Of a stretch of DNA of 64,000 nt, positions 16,712-25,091 are shown piece by piece. Made by a program: the position numbers and the translations under genes. This stretch comes from Mediterraneibacter hominis (GTDB lineage: Bacteria; Bacillota; Clostridia; Lachnospirales; Lachnospiraceae). The notes beneath the pieces are model-generated. The model did no database searches. It was not told the DNA's origin and saw only the letters and a list, made by a program, of their open reading frames with translations. Each line of letters opens with the position of its first letter. The first letter of the stretch is position 1. The stretch covers positions 1,860,001 to 1,924,000 of the forward strand of contig NZ_JACOPF010000001.1 in assembly GCF_014287475.1 (NCBI RefSeq), in the 5' to 3' direction.

Positions 16712-16954
16712 TTAGTTAAATACACCCAGGTTTAAAACCAGCGCCAGTACTAAAAACAGTACCGCGAGAAACTTCGTAGACTTTACAAGTGCTCCCTCCA
16801 TGGAACGCCCTTTGTTCTGGCCCCAATACGTATCTGCCGCCCCGCTGATCGTTCCTAAACCGGCTGATTTTCCTTCCTGCAAAAGAATAATTGCTGATAA
16901 TGCAATACAATCTATAACAAATATAATCGTCAAAACAATCTTCAATATATCCAT
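16712..16954 (-). CDS. secG: Preprotein translocase subunit SecG
   Basis: This 80-residue protein has two membrane helices (VLTIIFVIDCIALSAIILLQ and FLAVLFLVLALVLNLGVF) separated by the conserved glycine-rich loop EGKSAGLGTISGAADTYWG. It is a non-essential subunit of the SecYEG channel. The ATG at 16954 is chosen because AGGAGG sits 7 nt upstream; the GTG two codons earlier would overlap that site. Confidence 0.95.
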   Translation of the reverse strand: MDILKIVLTIIFVIDCIALSAIILLQEGKSAGLGTISGAADTYWGQNKGRSMEGALVKSTKFLAVLFLVLALVLNLGVFN

Positions 16955-16990
16955 CTTCACACCTCCTGTGGATAAACCATCAATATCTTA

Positions 16991-18568
16991 TCACAGTTGT
17001 CCACAATTTGCAACCATCTTTTCTTTTATCTGCCCTGTATACTCTGCGTAAAAATACGGCAGCGCCTGTGAAGCTTCCCCCGCTGATGCAAGCAGATTCA
17101 CTTCCCCTTTTTCTATACCGCACCTTCTTGCAACAAAATTCTGTGATGTTTCCAGGTACTGTATCCGGCCGTACGGTATCAAAATATAGCGCCGTCCCAT
17201 ATATCCTCTGCATATTTTCAAAAACGCCTCATCCATTCCTACTCCGGCAGTTCGATATCTTAAAATCATGCAAAGCAGCGTAAGTACAAGAATTCCCGTT
17301 TCCCCGCTTAAAATCCAAAGTGCATACGACGGTTTATACGATATACATGTCACACACACCGCCGCAGTAAACACTGCAAAGATACTAAAGGGCAGTATCC
17401 ACGCCGCCCAGACGGCTTTCGGCTGTCTGCCTGTTTCCATCGAAGCAGCTTCCTCAAATTCTGGAAGCAGCGTATGCAGTGTTTCTTTGAGCTGCTCCTT
17501 TTTGCTGTACAGGACAAGAAACGCTTTCTGTCCCGCCTCATCATTCATCCCTACATTGACTACTTCCACCATGTATCTTCCTGCTATCCGCGCAAGCCAC
17601 GTCTGGTGTATCTTCAACGCCTGAATCTTATCCACAGGAATTGTATACCCTACCTTCTTAAAAAATCCGTACCGGATATATATTTTGTCCTTCTCTCTTC
17701 TCGCGCGAAAATCATAATACTGTATAAAATCCTTTACCGTATCCCACAAGGCTGAGAAAAAAACAGAACCCGCGATCAGGATACTCGCCAAAGCGCCCAC
17801 GATTGTCTCTACTCCTTCCGGCGCACGTACAATTTCAACGATCACCACCACTGCGCCGACTCCTCCTGCTATTGTAATCAAAAGAGACAGAATACTAATC
17901 GAAAACACCCCATGCACAAACAACGCGCCAAAATCCGTTGTAATATCGTATACCTTATCGGGCGAGAGCCCGCCCTCCCGGAGGGAATGTATTACGGTGT
18001 GCCCTTTAGAGTATATTTTTCTATTTTCTTTTCCTTCCGGCTGTGCCTCTTTATGCTGTTCTTTCTCCGCTGTCCCTTGCTGCTGTAAGAGCATACCGGT
18101 AACCTGTTCACAGAATTGGTTTGCCGCTTTCTTCTTCAACACAATTTTTACGTCCGTCTTATCCGCTGTAGACAGGCTGTTCGTATCTAGTTTTACTTTA
18201 CATGTTCCCATCAGCATTTCAAACAGGTTCTGTTCTGTATTGATATTAGAAATATTTTTTATTCCAATCGTATGCTTTCTCTTATTGATTGTATTGCGCT
18301 CAATCACAATCGCATTGTCCTGTATAGAAATATACGTTTTTGCCCAGACAAACAAATTTCTTCCTATCAGCAGGAGGACAACCAGCAGGCAGACAGCCGC
18401 GCCTGCCAGGGTTTCGCTTGTATGTAAGAATTGAAAATCCGCTTCTTTTAACGTTTCTAAATTCTGTGCAATACCGCTGACGGCCATAATCAGAATAATA
18501 TAGAAAAAGCTGCCAAACTGTTCCAGCACAATCGATATATGGTTTCTAAACCTGCTGTTTTCTTTCAT
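16991..18568 (-). CDS. Bacterial-PH membrane protein (YdbT-like) carrying an in-frame palindromic repeat
   Basis: This 525-residue membrane protein resembles B. subtilis YdbT: hydrophobic pairs followed by bPH2 (DUF304) domains, for example NAIVIERNTINKRKHTIGIKNI near residue 85, IYIRYGFFKKVGYTIPVDKIQALK in the middle and GYMGRRYILIPYGRIQYLETSQ near the end. The function is unknown; YdbS/YdbT homologues have been linked to envelope stress and antimicrobial tolerance. Between the first and second domains, a 63-nt copy of the palindromic repeat is translated as about 21 residues, including YSKGHTVIHSLREGGLSPDK. It overlaps the upstream PH gene by 23 nt, so the two are coupled. Confidence 0.85.
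   Translation of the reverse strand: MKENSRFRNHISIVLEQFGSFFYIILIMAVSGIAQNLETLKEADFQFLHTSETLAGAAVCLLVVLLLIGRNLFVWAKTYISIQDNAIVIERNTINKRKHTIGIKNISNINTEQNLFEMLMGTCKVKLDTNSLSTADKTDVKIVLKKKAANQFCEQVTGMLLQQQGTAEKEQHKEAQPEGKENRKIYSKGHTVIHSLREGGLSPDKVYDITTDFGALFVHGVFSISILSLLITIAGGVGAVVVIVEIVRAPEGVETIVGALASILIAGSVFFSALWDTVKDFIQYYDFRARREKDKIYIRYGFFKKVGYTIPVDKIQALKIHQTWLARIAGRYMVEVVNVGMNDEAGQKAFLVLYSKKEQLKETLHTLLPEFEEAASMETGRQPKAVWAAWILPFSIFAVFTAAVCVTCISYKPSYALWILSGETGILVLTLLCMILRYRTAGVGMDEAFLKICRGYMGRRYILIPYGRIQYLETSQNFVARRCGIEKGEVNLLASAGEASQALPYFYAEYTGQIKEKMVANCGQL
17952..18014 (-). repeat. Palindromic repeat, 63-nt copy inside a coding sequence
   Basis: This unit matches the 62-nt intergenic repeats (for example 34870-34931) but has one extra base in the first hairpin loop, GGGCGAGAGCCC against GGGCGAAGCCC. 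That makes it 63 nt and keeps the PH-protein frame open. It contains three mini-hairpins. The peptide lies in a hydrophilic linker. Confidence 0.85.
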
Positions 18569-19043
18569 TGTTCTCCTTTTGTTCTACTACAATTTCATTG
18601 ATTCTTCTGCGCAAGGATTCTGCGATCTGTTCTGCCCGTTCCTCCTCCAGAAACGCTATCGTTACATCTCCTCCGCCTGTGGTAACTACAACCTTCGCCA
18701 CTTTAAACATCTGATCGATAGGGCCTTTTGCTGTTTTCAGCTTATGTAACCGTTCAATCGGAACGATATTTCTCTTTACAAACAGATACCCTTCCCGTAT
18801 ATCAATACATTCATCATTGATGCTGTAGCGGTACCTGTGATAACGAAAATACGGGCTGATAAAAGCATCTATCAGCGTCAGCACTACGAGCACTCCTGAT
18901 ATGAACTTGCCGATTTCAATATTTTTAGGAATGATCCAGAAATAATTTACCGCGCCGATAATAAACAGTACTATCAGACAAGCCAGGACATTTGCTGTGT
19001 ACATACAATAAAGAGCCCTTTTCGATAATTTCTCATATGTCAT
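18546..19043 (-). CDS. Bacterial-PH membrane protein (YdbS-like)
   Basis: This 165-residue protein has two membrane helices near the N-terminus (LYCMYTANVLACLIVLFIIG and ISGVLVVLTLIDAFISPYF) and one bPH2 domain (YSINDECIDIREGYLFVKRNIVPIERLHKL, key residues REGYLFVKR and IPIERLH-like), ending in a charged tail. YdbS-like proteins are usually encoded with YdbT-like partners and probably form a membrane complex. The 23-nt overlap with the next gene supports this. The specific function is unknown. Confidence 0.83.
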   Translation of the reverse strand: MTYEKLSKRALYCMYTANVLACLIVLFIIGAVNYFWIIPKNIEIGKFISGVLVVLTLIDAFISPYFRYHRYRYSINDECIDIREGYLFVKRNIVPIERLHKLKTAKGPIDQMFKVAKVVVTTGGGDVTIAFLEEERAEQIAESLRRRINEIVVEQKENNERKQQV

Positions 19044-19085
19044 GTTTCTTCTTTTTACTCTCCTTTTCTGCCGGTTTTCCCTGCG

Positions 19086-19152
19086 CCGGTATACAAGGGG
19101 AGAATCCCCTTTGTATATCGGTGTGTATGCTTTTAGGATAGAGTAGCATACA
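19086..19152 (-). terminator. Two hairpins between the enolase and PH genes
   Basis: The first is built from TATACAAGGGG and CCCCTTTGTATA (about 19090-19119). The second is GTGTATGCT/AGCATACAC (about 19122-19152). They follow the enolase stop on the minus strand and probably stop or reduce read-through into the PH genes, although no long T-run is present. Confidence 0.5.
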
Positions 19153-19172
19153 CATGTAAGACTGTCAAACCT

Positions 19173-20444
19173 TCAGATTCCCAACTCCTCTTCGATCCGA
19201 AGGAGCTGGTTATATTTCGCTGTCCGCTCTGTACCGCAGGGGGCTCCTGCCTTAATATGCTCTGCATGGAAAGCCACTGCAATATCCGCAATCGCTGTGT
19301 CCTCTGTTTCCCCATATCTATGGGATATAATAATCTGGTACCCTGCCTTCTGTGCTGTTTCTATCGCCTCAAACGCTTCGCTTAACGTCCCAGCCTGGTT
19401 TATCTTTATTACGACTGCGTTTGCCGCTCCCTCCTGTATTCCTTTTTTGATCCTCTGTACATTTGTAGAAAATAAAGCATCTCCTGCCAGTTGTATCTTC
19501 TCTCCTAATCTCTCTGTTATCGTTCTCCACCCGTCCCAGTCGTCCTCGTCCAATGCGTCTTCAATAGCGCATATCGGAAAGCTTCCTGCCAATTCCTCAT
19601 AATACTCAATCAGTTCTTCTGTGTCCCTTGTAATTCTCTGGCCTTTCATCTTACTCTCACCGAAAAACTCATATTTTCTGCTGTCCTTATTATAAAGTCT
19701 TGATGCTGCCGCATCTAAGGCGATAAAAATGTCTCTTCCCATTTGATATCCAGCCCTTTTTGCCGCATCCTCTATCAACTTCAGTGCTTCCTTTGCATCC
19801 GGCAGATCAGGGGCAAATCCACCTTCTCCGCCTGTCCGTATGGAAAATCCGCTTTTGGATAGAATTTCCTTTAAGTTCTGATATACCTCTGTGCAGATGC
19901 GAAGTCTCTCGCGAAAATTTTTTGACTTTCCGGGTACTATCATAAATTCTTGTATGTCTAATGTATTATCAGCATGTATTCCGCCATCTAAAATAGTCAT
20001 CATTGGTATCGGTATTTCCTTTGGATTTGTTCCTCCCAAATATCTGTAAAGAGGGATTTTTAGCGCCAACGCTGCCGTATGGGCCGCCGCCATTGACACT
20101 CCGAGAAGTGTATTCGCGCCCAGATTCCTCTTATCGCGGCTTCCGTCTGTTTTCACCAGCATTTTGTCCAGAGCAGCCTGGTCTAATACATTCATTCCAA
20201 TCACTGCCTGCGCTAACTGGTTATTCACATTTTCCACCGCCCGTTCCACACCTTTTCCCAAATATCTTGCTTCCCTGTCTCTTAATTCTGTCGCCTCATA
20301 GGTTCCTGTCAAGGCTCCCGACGGTACAGATGCTCTGCCTACAATCTCTCCGCCTGCCAGGACTTCTGCCTCAAGAGCCGGATTTCCTCTGGAATCTAGG
20401 ATTTCTCTCGCGTAAATATCCTGAATCGGTAAATAGCGATACAT
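19173..20444 (-). CDS. eno: Enolase, divergent at several active-site positions
   Basis: This 423-residue protein aligns with enolase along its whole length (REILDSRGNP, GGIHADNTLDIQEFMIVP, GEGGFAPDL, IEDALDEDDWDGW, IKINQAGTLSEA, KAGAPCGTERTAKYNQLLRIEEEL). The ATG at 20444 is set by AAGGAGG just upstream. Several usually fixed residues differ. SGASTG is SGALTG, losing the serine that ligates the second magnesium. SHRSGETED is SHRYGETED, losing a phosphate-binding serine. GDD of the metal site reads GDA, and the GAPxRxER arginine is glycine. The key lysines and acidic ligands remain. It may be a working variant or an enolase paralogue with another role. Its nearness to secG-rnr-smpB is the usual place of eno. 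Confidence 0.82.
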   Translation of the reverse strand: MYRYLPIQDIYAREILDSRGNPALEAEVLAGGEIVGRASVPSGALTGTYEATELRDREARYLGKGVERAVENVNNQLAQAVIGMNVLDQAALDKMLVKTDGSRDKRNLGANTLLGVSMAAAHTAALALKIPLYRYLGGTNPKEIPIPMMTILDGGIHADNTLDIQEFMIVPGKSKNFRERLRICTEVYQNLKEILSKSGFSIRTGGEGGFAPDLPDAKEALKLIEDAAKRAGYQMGRDIFIALDAAASRLYNKDSRKYEFFGESKMKGQRITRDTEELIEYYEELAGSFPICAIEDALDEDDWDGWRTITERLGEKIQLAGDALFSTNVQRIKKGIQEGAANAVVIKINQAGTLSEAFEAIETAQKAGYQIIISHRYGETEDTAIADIAVAFHAEHIKAGAPCGTERTAKYNQLLRIEEELGI

Positions 20445-20570
20445 AAATTTTGTCCTCCTTATGGAAAAATAGTATTTCCCGATCTCCACGTCTTAATGCG
20501 TTGACTTTTCATATCCGACAAGTTACAATTCGGTTAAAGAGGTAAATATTCTGTTTGGGAGGCCGTGCAA

Positions 20571-21413
20571 ATGAAAGAAAAATCCCGCCATTTTCTGCTG
20601 CTTACCGCGAGTACTTTGATAATGGCTGCCGGAACTTATTTTTTCAAATTCACAAACAATTTTACTTTTGGAGGAATCACAGGTCTTGCCGTCTTAGTTG
20701 CCAAAACAGGCATAATGTCTGCCAGTGATTTTACTTTCATTATGAATATGTTTTTGCTTGCCGTTGGCTTCTTTGTTCTGGGTAAAAAATTTGCGGCAAA
20801 AACTGCCTATTGCAGTATTCTTTTATCGGTCTCGCTTTCCGTTCTGGAACGTGTCTGCCCTATGGGCAGACCGCTTACGAATCAGCCTATGCTGGAGCTC
20901 TGCTTTGCCATTGCTCTGCCTGCGCTTGGGTCTGCCATTCTTTTTAATATCGGTTCTTCCAGCGGCGGGACTGACATCATTGCCATGATATTAAAGAAAT
21001 ATTCCAGCATTGATATCGGCAGAGCCCTGCTTTTTACCGATCTTTTAATCACCGTCGCCGGCTGTTTTATGTTTGATATTGAGACAGGACTTTATTCTTT
21101 TTTGGGACTCGCCATCCGTTCTTTTATGATTGATACATTTATAGAGAGCTTCAACCTGTCCAAGTACTGCCATGTCGTCTGTGATCATCCGCAGCCTGTC
21201 TGCGATTTTATCGTACATACCCTGCACAGAAGCGCCACTGTCTGCCATGCGCAGGGCGCTTTCTCCGGTAAGGATAAATATATCGTCCTCACCGCATTAA
21301 ACCGGCCGCAGGCAGTTCGGCTGCGAAATTATATCAAGGAGACACAGCCGGAAGCCTTCATCTTGATTTCCAATACAAGTGAGATTATAGGAAAAGGCTT
21401 CCACAGTATTTGA
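20571..21413 (+). CDS. YitT-family membrane protein (DUF161 plus DUF2179)
   Basis: This 280-residue protein has about five membrane helices, with the family motifs FGGITGLAVLV and NIGSSSGGTDIIAMIL. A cytoplasmic C-terminal DUF2179 domain (VCDHPQPVCDFIVHTLHRSATVCHAQGAFSGKDKYIVLTALNR, key stretch GAFSGKDKYIV) follows. The family is widespread in Firmicutes and of unknown function; transport has been suggested. The ATG at 20571 lies 8 nt after GGGAGG and is preferred to a GTG two codons earlier. It is divergent from the enolase gene. Confidence 0.9.
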   Translation: MKEKSRHFLLLTASTLIMAAGTYFFKFTNNFTFGGITGLAVLVAKTGIMSASDFTFIMNMFLLAVGFFVLGKKFAAKTAYCSILLSVSLSVLERVCPMGRPLTNQPMLELCFAIALPALGSAILFNIGSSSGGTDIIAMILKKYSSIDIGRALLFTDLLITVAGCFMFDIETGLYSFLGLAIRSFMIDTFIESFNLSKYCHVVCDHPQPVCDFIVHTLHRSATVCHAQGAFSGKDKYIVLTALNRPQAVRLRNYIKETQPEAFILISNTSEIIGKGFHSI

Positions 21414-21461
21414 CTCTGCTTTTGACATCAAATCAAATTTATTTTGAAGGAGAATCCATAT

Positions 21462-23669
21462 ATGAAACAACTAGTCATCGCTGAAAAACCATCTGTGGCT
21501 CGGGATATTGCCCGCGTCCTTAAATGTAAACAAAAAACAAACACATATATAGAGGGAGACAGCTATATTGTCACCTGGGCGTTGGGACATCTTGTCACTT
21601 TGGCAGATCCCGAGGAATATGGTGCACAGTATAAAACATGGGATATAAATACTCTTCCCATGCTTCCAAAAGAATGGAAGCTTGTTGTTATCAAGCAAAC
21701 CTCCCATCAGTATCGGGCTATAAAAGAACTGCTCTGCCGAAAAGATATAAGCACTGTCATCATTGCGACAGATGCAGGACGCGAAGGAGAATTGGTGGCA
21801 CGCTGGATTCTGGAAAAATCCGGCAACAGGAAGCCTATCTTGCGCCTCTGGATTTCTTCTGTCACTGACAAAGCTATCCGGGATGGATTCGCCCATCTAA
21901 AGTCTGGCAAAGAATATGAACCTCTGTATCATGCGGCGGCAGCGAGAGCGCAGTCCGACTGGGTTGTCGGAATCAACGCAACCCGCGCCCTTACCTGCAA
22001 ATACAACGCACAGCTTTCCTGCGGGCGCGTCCAGACTCCTACCCTTGCTATGATCGCGTCCAGAGAAGAAGAAATCAAAAAATTTACGCCCCAGCCATAT
22101 TATGGTATGAAAGCACTGGCAAAAGGAGTTTCTTTTACCTGGGTTGAAAGCCATACAAATGCAGCCCGCACAATGGACAGAACATATATACAGAAATTGT
22201 ATGAACATGCCGGAAATTATCTAACAGTCACAGAAGTCCATAAAAAGGCAAAAAAATCGTTCTCTCCTGCACTTTATGATCTGACGGCCCTACAGCGAGA
22301 AGCCAATTTAAAATTTGGATTTTCTGCAAAGGAGACTCTCAACATTATGCAGCGTCTCTATGAAAATCACAAGGTACTGACTTATCCGCGGACAGATTCA
22401 CGCTACTTGACAAGCGATATGACCAGCACACTCAAAGAGCGTCTGCATGCATGTGCCGCAGGCCCCTACCGCCGCATCGCCGGAAGGCTTTCCATGCAGG
22501 AAATCAAAGCAAATAAATCCTTTGTAGACAATAGTAAAGTCTCAGACCATCATGCGATTATTCCGACTGAACAGTTCGTACAGTTAGAACATATGACAAA
22601 TGAGGAAAGAAAAATATACGACATGGTTGTGCGCCGTTTTCTCGCCGTCCTCTCTCCTGCATGCACATATGAAGAAACTTCTGTCAAAGGACAATTAGAC
22701 ATACAAGGACAGACCGACAAAGCTGTCTTTACTGCCAAAGGGCAGCATATCCTTTCCCTCGGCTGGCGCGAAGTGTATGACACAGATGCCGCTGATTTAG
22801 AGGAGGAAGAGGAAAATAGCTCCATTTCCTCTCAATCGCTCCCCTCCGTTCAAGAGGGAGAACGCCTCTTACTCTCTTCCCTTACTGTCACAGAGGGGAA
22901 AACGAAACCACCGGCATATTTTACCGAAGGTACTCTTATTGCTGCTATGGAAAATCCAGTAAAATATCTGGAACAAAAAAACAAGACGCTCGCGCGTACT
23001 CTCGATAAGACAGGCGGACTTGGAACCGTTGCGACCCGCGCCGATATTATCGAAAAATTATTAAGCAGCTTCTTGATGGAGAAAAAGGGAAATGAACTTC
23101 ATATTACTTCCAAAGGAAAACAATTGCTCTCCCTTGTTCCGGAAGATTTGAAAAGTCCCAAGCTCACCGCCCAGTGGGAGCTGCGTCTCCAGGCGATTGC
23201 AGAAGGGAAAGAATCTGACCGTCACTTTATGCGGGAAATTGAAGGTTATACGCTGTCTCTGATACAAGAAATTAAATCTGCATCCGGTACATTCAGACAT
23301 GACAATCTTACACGTACCAAATGCCCCAACTGTGGAAAATATATGTTAGAGGTAAACGGAAAACACGGCCGTATGCTCGTATGCCAGGATCGGGAGTGCG
23401 GTTACCGCGAAACCCTCTCCCGTCTTACAAATGCCCGTTGTCCGGTGTGTCATAAAAAGATGGAACTCGTCGGCAAAGCAGAGGGACAGCGCTTCGTCTG
23501 TTCCTGCGGATACAAAGAAAAGCTGAGTTCCTTCCAGGAACGGAAGAAAAAAGAAGGAAAAAGTGCTACTAAAAAAGATGTCAGCGCCTATTTAAAAAAA
23601 CAAAAAAAAGAGGCACAGACACCTATTAACAACGCTTTTGCAGATGCCCTTTCCAAATTGAAATTATAA
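21462..23669 (+). CDS. topB: DNA topoisomerase III
   Basis: This 735-residue type IA topoisomerase decatenates single-stranded DNA. The toprim domain is visible in LVIAEKPSVARDIARVLK and ATDAGREGELVARWIL. The active tyrosine is in VLTYPRTDSRYLTS near residue 310. Two C-terminal zinc ribbons are present (CPNCGKYM...CQDRECGY and CPVCHKKM...CSCGY), then a basic tail. The ATG at 21462 follows AAGGAG; an upstream TTG is less likely. A large repeat begins right after the stop codon. On the chromosome it probably acts in recombination intermediates rather than plasmid replication. Confidence 0.95.
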   Translation: MKQLVIAEKPSVARDIARVLKCKQKTNTYIEGDSYIVTWALGHLVTLADPEEYGAQYKTWDINTLPMLPKEWKLVVIKQTSHQYRAIKELLCRKDISTVIIATDAGREGELVARWILEKSGNRKPILRLWISSVTDKAIRDGFAHLKSGKEYEPLYHAAAARAQSDWVVGINATRALTCKYNAQLSCGRVQTPTLAMIASREEEIKKFTPQPYYGMKALAKGVSFTWVESHTNAARTMDRTYIQKLYEHAGNYLTVTEVHKKAKKSFSPALYDLTALQREANLKFGFSAKETLNIMQRLYENHKVLTYPRTDSRYLTSDMTSTLKERLHACAAGPYRRIAGRLSMQEIKANKSFVDNSKVSDHHAIIPTEQFVQLEHMTNEERKIYDMVVRRFLAVLSPACTYEETSVKGQLDIQGQTDKAVFTAKGQHILSLGWREVYDTDAADLEEEEENSSISSQSLPSVQEGERLLLSSLTVTEGKTKPPAYFTEGTLIAAMENPVKYLEQKNKTLARTLDKTGGLGTVATRADIIEKLLSSFLMEKKGNELHITSKGKQLLSLVPEDLKSPKLTAQWELRLQAIAEGKESDRHFMREIEGYTLSLIQEIKSASGTFRHDNLTRTKCPNCGKYMLEVNGKHGRMLVCQDRECGYRETLSRLTNARCPVCHKKMELVGKAEGQRFVCSCGYKEKLSSFQERKKKEGKSATKKDVSAYLKKQKKEAQTPINNAFADALSKLKL

Positions 23670-23670
23670 A

Positions 23671-24110
23671 TTTAACGGAGCAACAAGCAGTGCGAAAAGA
23701 ACAGACAAATTCTGTGTCATACCTGTATGTAAACAGAAGTTTGTCTGCTTCTTTTCATTCAGCGACTGCCGATATCGGAATTGAGCTGGCACTGCGGAAA
23801 TTGGCAAAAGGTACATGTGAAAGAGATCGGCTTCAAGCTACTGTATATTCCAATCGGAAGTAAACAATTTTTTCTGATTAAGAACTCATGGCAACGTGAG
23901 GTCGATTTCTTTTTAATAAAATTTAACTAATAAAGCTGCCTTTCGAATGACGGGGTAAAAACTTCTAACTGGAAGTAACAGCAAAAAACACTGTGTCAGA
24001 TAAGCAGGACATTGACAAGGAGCGTTCCGAATACAGTGTTTTTTGCGTACCTTCTGTTAAAGCTTTTCTTCCCAACGAGGAAAGTATTTTTGTCGGTTAA
24101 CTTTATATTT
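23671..24110 (+). repeat. Modular downstream repeat, copy A (after topB)
   Basis: Module X (23671-23810) begins with ATTTAACGGAGCAACAAG one base after the topB stop and includes TGCGAAAAGAACAG and a hairpin-forming CTGTGTCAT...ACAG stretch. Module Y (about 23821-24090) begins AGAGATCGGCTTC and includes GCAAAAAACACTGT...ACAGTGTTTTTTGC, which forms a long stem. The same modules occur at 30655-31197 and 60262-60560. No convincing coding sequence lies inside. Confidence 0.82.
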
Positions 24111-24116
24111 ACACTC

Positions 24117-24848
24117 CTAATGGAAATAGTGATCTCCTATCTGGATTCCCCAATTTCCATTTCCAAAGGACATACAATCTCCCACTGGATTACTGCCTGC
24201 CAACGCGTCTGCTGCTGCCTGCATTGCGGTATCTGTATACCCTCCACTGGCAAGAACAGAATCCAACCACCCGGTCATTGCCGGCCCAAATTGTCCTGGC
24301 TGATAAATAACTTCCGATATTGTATTTGGATATGCGCCACTTTTAACGCGATTCATCACAACTGCACCGACAGCCACCTGTCCTTCATATGGCTGGTTAC
24401 CTGCTTCGCAATATATCAATGCTGCTAAAAGTGTCTGATCATCCCAGGATGCCTGTACACCCGCATCCTGACTCCAGGAAACTGCCGTCTGAGTCTGCAT
24501 TTCTGCCTGCACTCTGGCTTCTTCTGCTGCCTGTGCCTCCTCCTGTGCAAGTCTTTCTTCTTCCGCTTTCTTCCTTGCTTCTTCCTGCGCCTTTTTTTCT
24601 TCCTCTTTTTTATTAACAATATATAATGTTTTAGCTTTTTCTGCTGCTCCCTTCGTATCTTTTAATGCTTCGTCCGGTATCTCTCTTAAAAGTGTTTCCA
24701 GAGTCCACTCTCCCTCCCTCTGGTTTAGAGACATAACCGGTGCCGCCCCACTTCCCGGCTGTGCTGCCAGACTGTCAAATCCAGGTACCGTCACTGTGCA
24801 CATAGTAACAGCTGACATCATCGCAATAAATTTTTTATATTGTTTCAT
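24117..24848 (-). CDS. SleB-type cell wall hydrolase
   Basis: This 243-residue secreted protein has a signal peptide (KKFIAMMSAVTMCTVTVPG), a long charged glutamate/lysine/alanine-rich coiled coil (about 70-120: KKAEEERLAQEEAQAAEE), and a C-terminal Hydrolase_2 domain. The domain starts LLAALIYCEAGNQPYEGQVAVGAVVMNRV, whose glutamate is the expected catalytic acid, and ends with the GNWGIQIGDHYFH segment. Such domains are lytic enzymes of spore-cortex or vegetative peptidoglycan. AGGAGG lies before the ATG. The coiled coil may position it in the wall (inference). Confidence 0.9.
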   Translation of the reverse strand: MKQYKKFIAMMSAVTMCTVTVPGFDSLAAQPGSGAAPVMSLNQREGEWTLETLLREIPDEALKDTKGAAEKAKTLYIVNKKEEEKKAQEEARKKAEEERLAQEEAQAAEEARVQAEMQTQTAVSWSQDAGVQASWDDQTLLAALIYCEAGNQPYEGQVAVGAVVMNRVKSGAYPNTISEVIYQPGQFGPAMTGWLDSVLASGGYTDTAMQAAADALAGSNPVGDCMSFGNGNWGIQIGDHYFH

Positions 24849-25091
24849 ACTCCTACCTCCTGATTATTGCAATATCTTTGCATACATATTATGAAATATA
24901 TGTTTATAATTTCATAATTATTACAGATATTACAAAAATGTTACAGGCGTTATTCTAATATAAAAAATTTATCTTGTCAACTTTTTTATTTCTACACCAG
25001 TCGACCTTTCGTCATAATCTATCTTAATTCTCCATCTCAGAATTCCCGAAATCCCTTCCAAATTCTCTGTTTTCATAAAAAATCTGCACTA

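Noticed and set aside
24849..25091. c-di-AMP (ydaO) riboswitch before the SleB-type hydrolase
   Set aside because: The leader is short, AT-rich and lacks the conserved blocks of that riboswitch.
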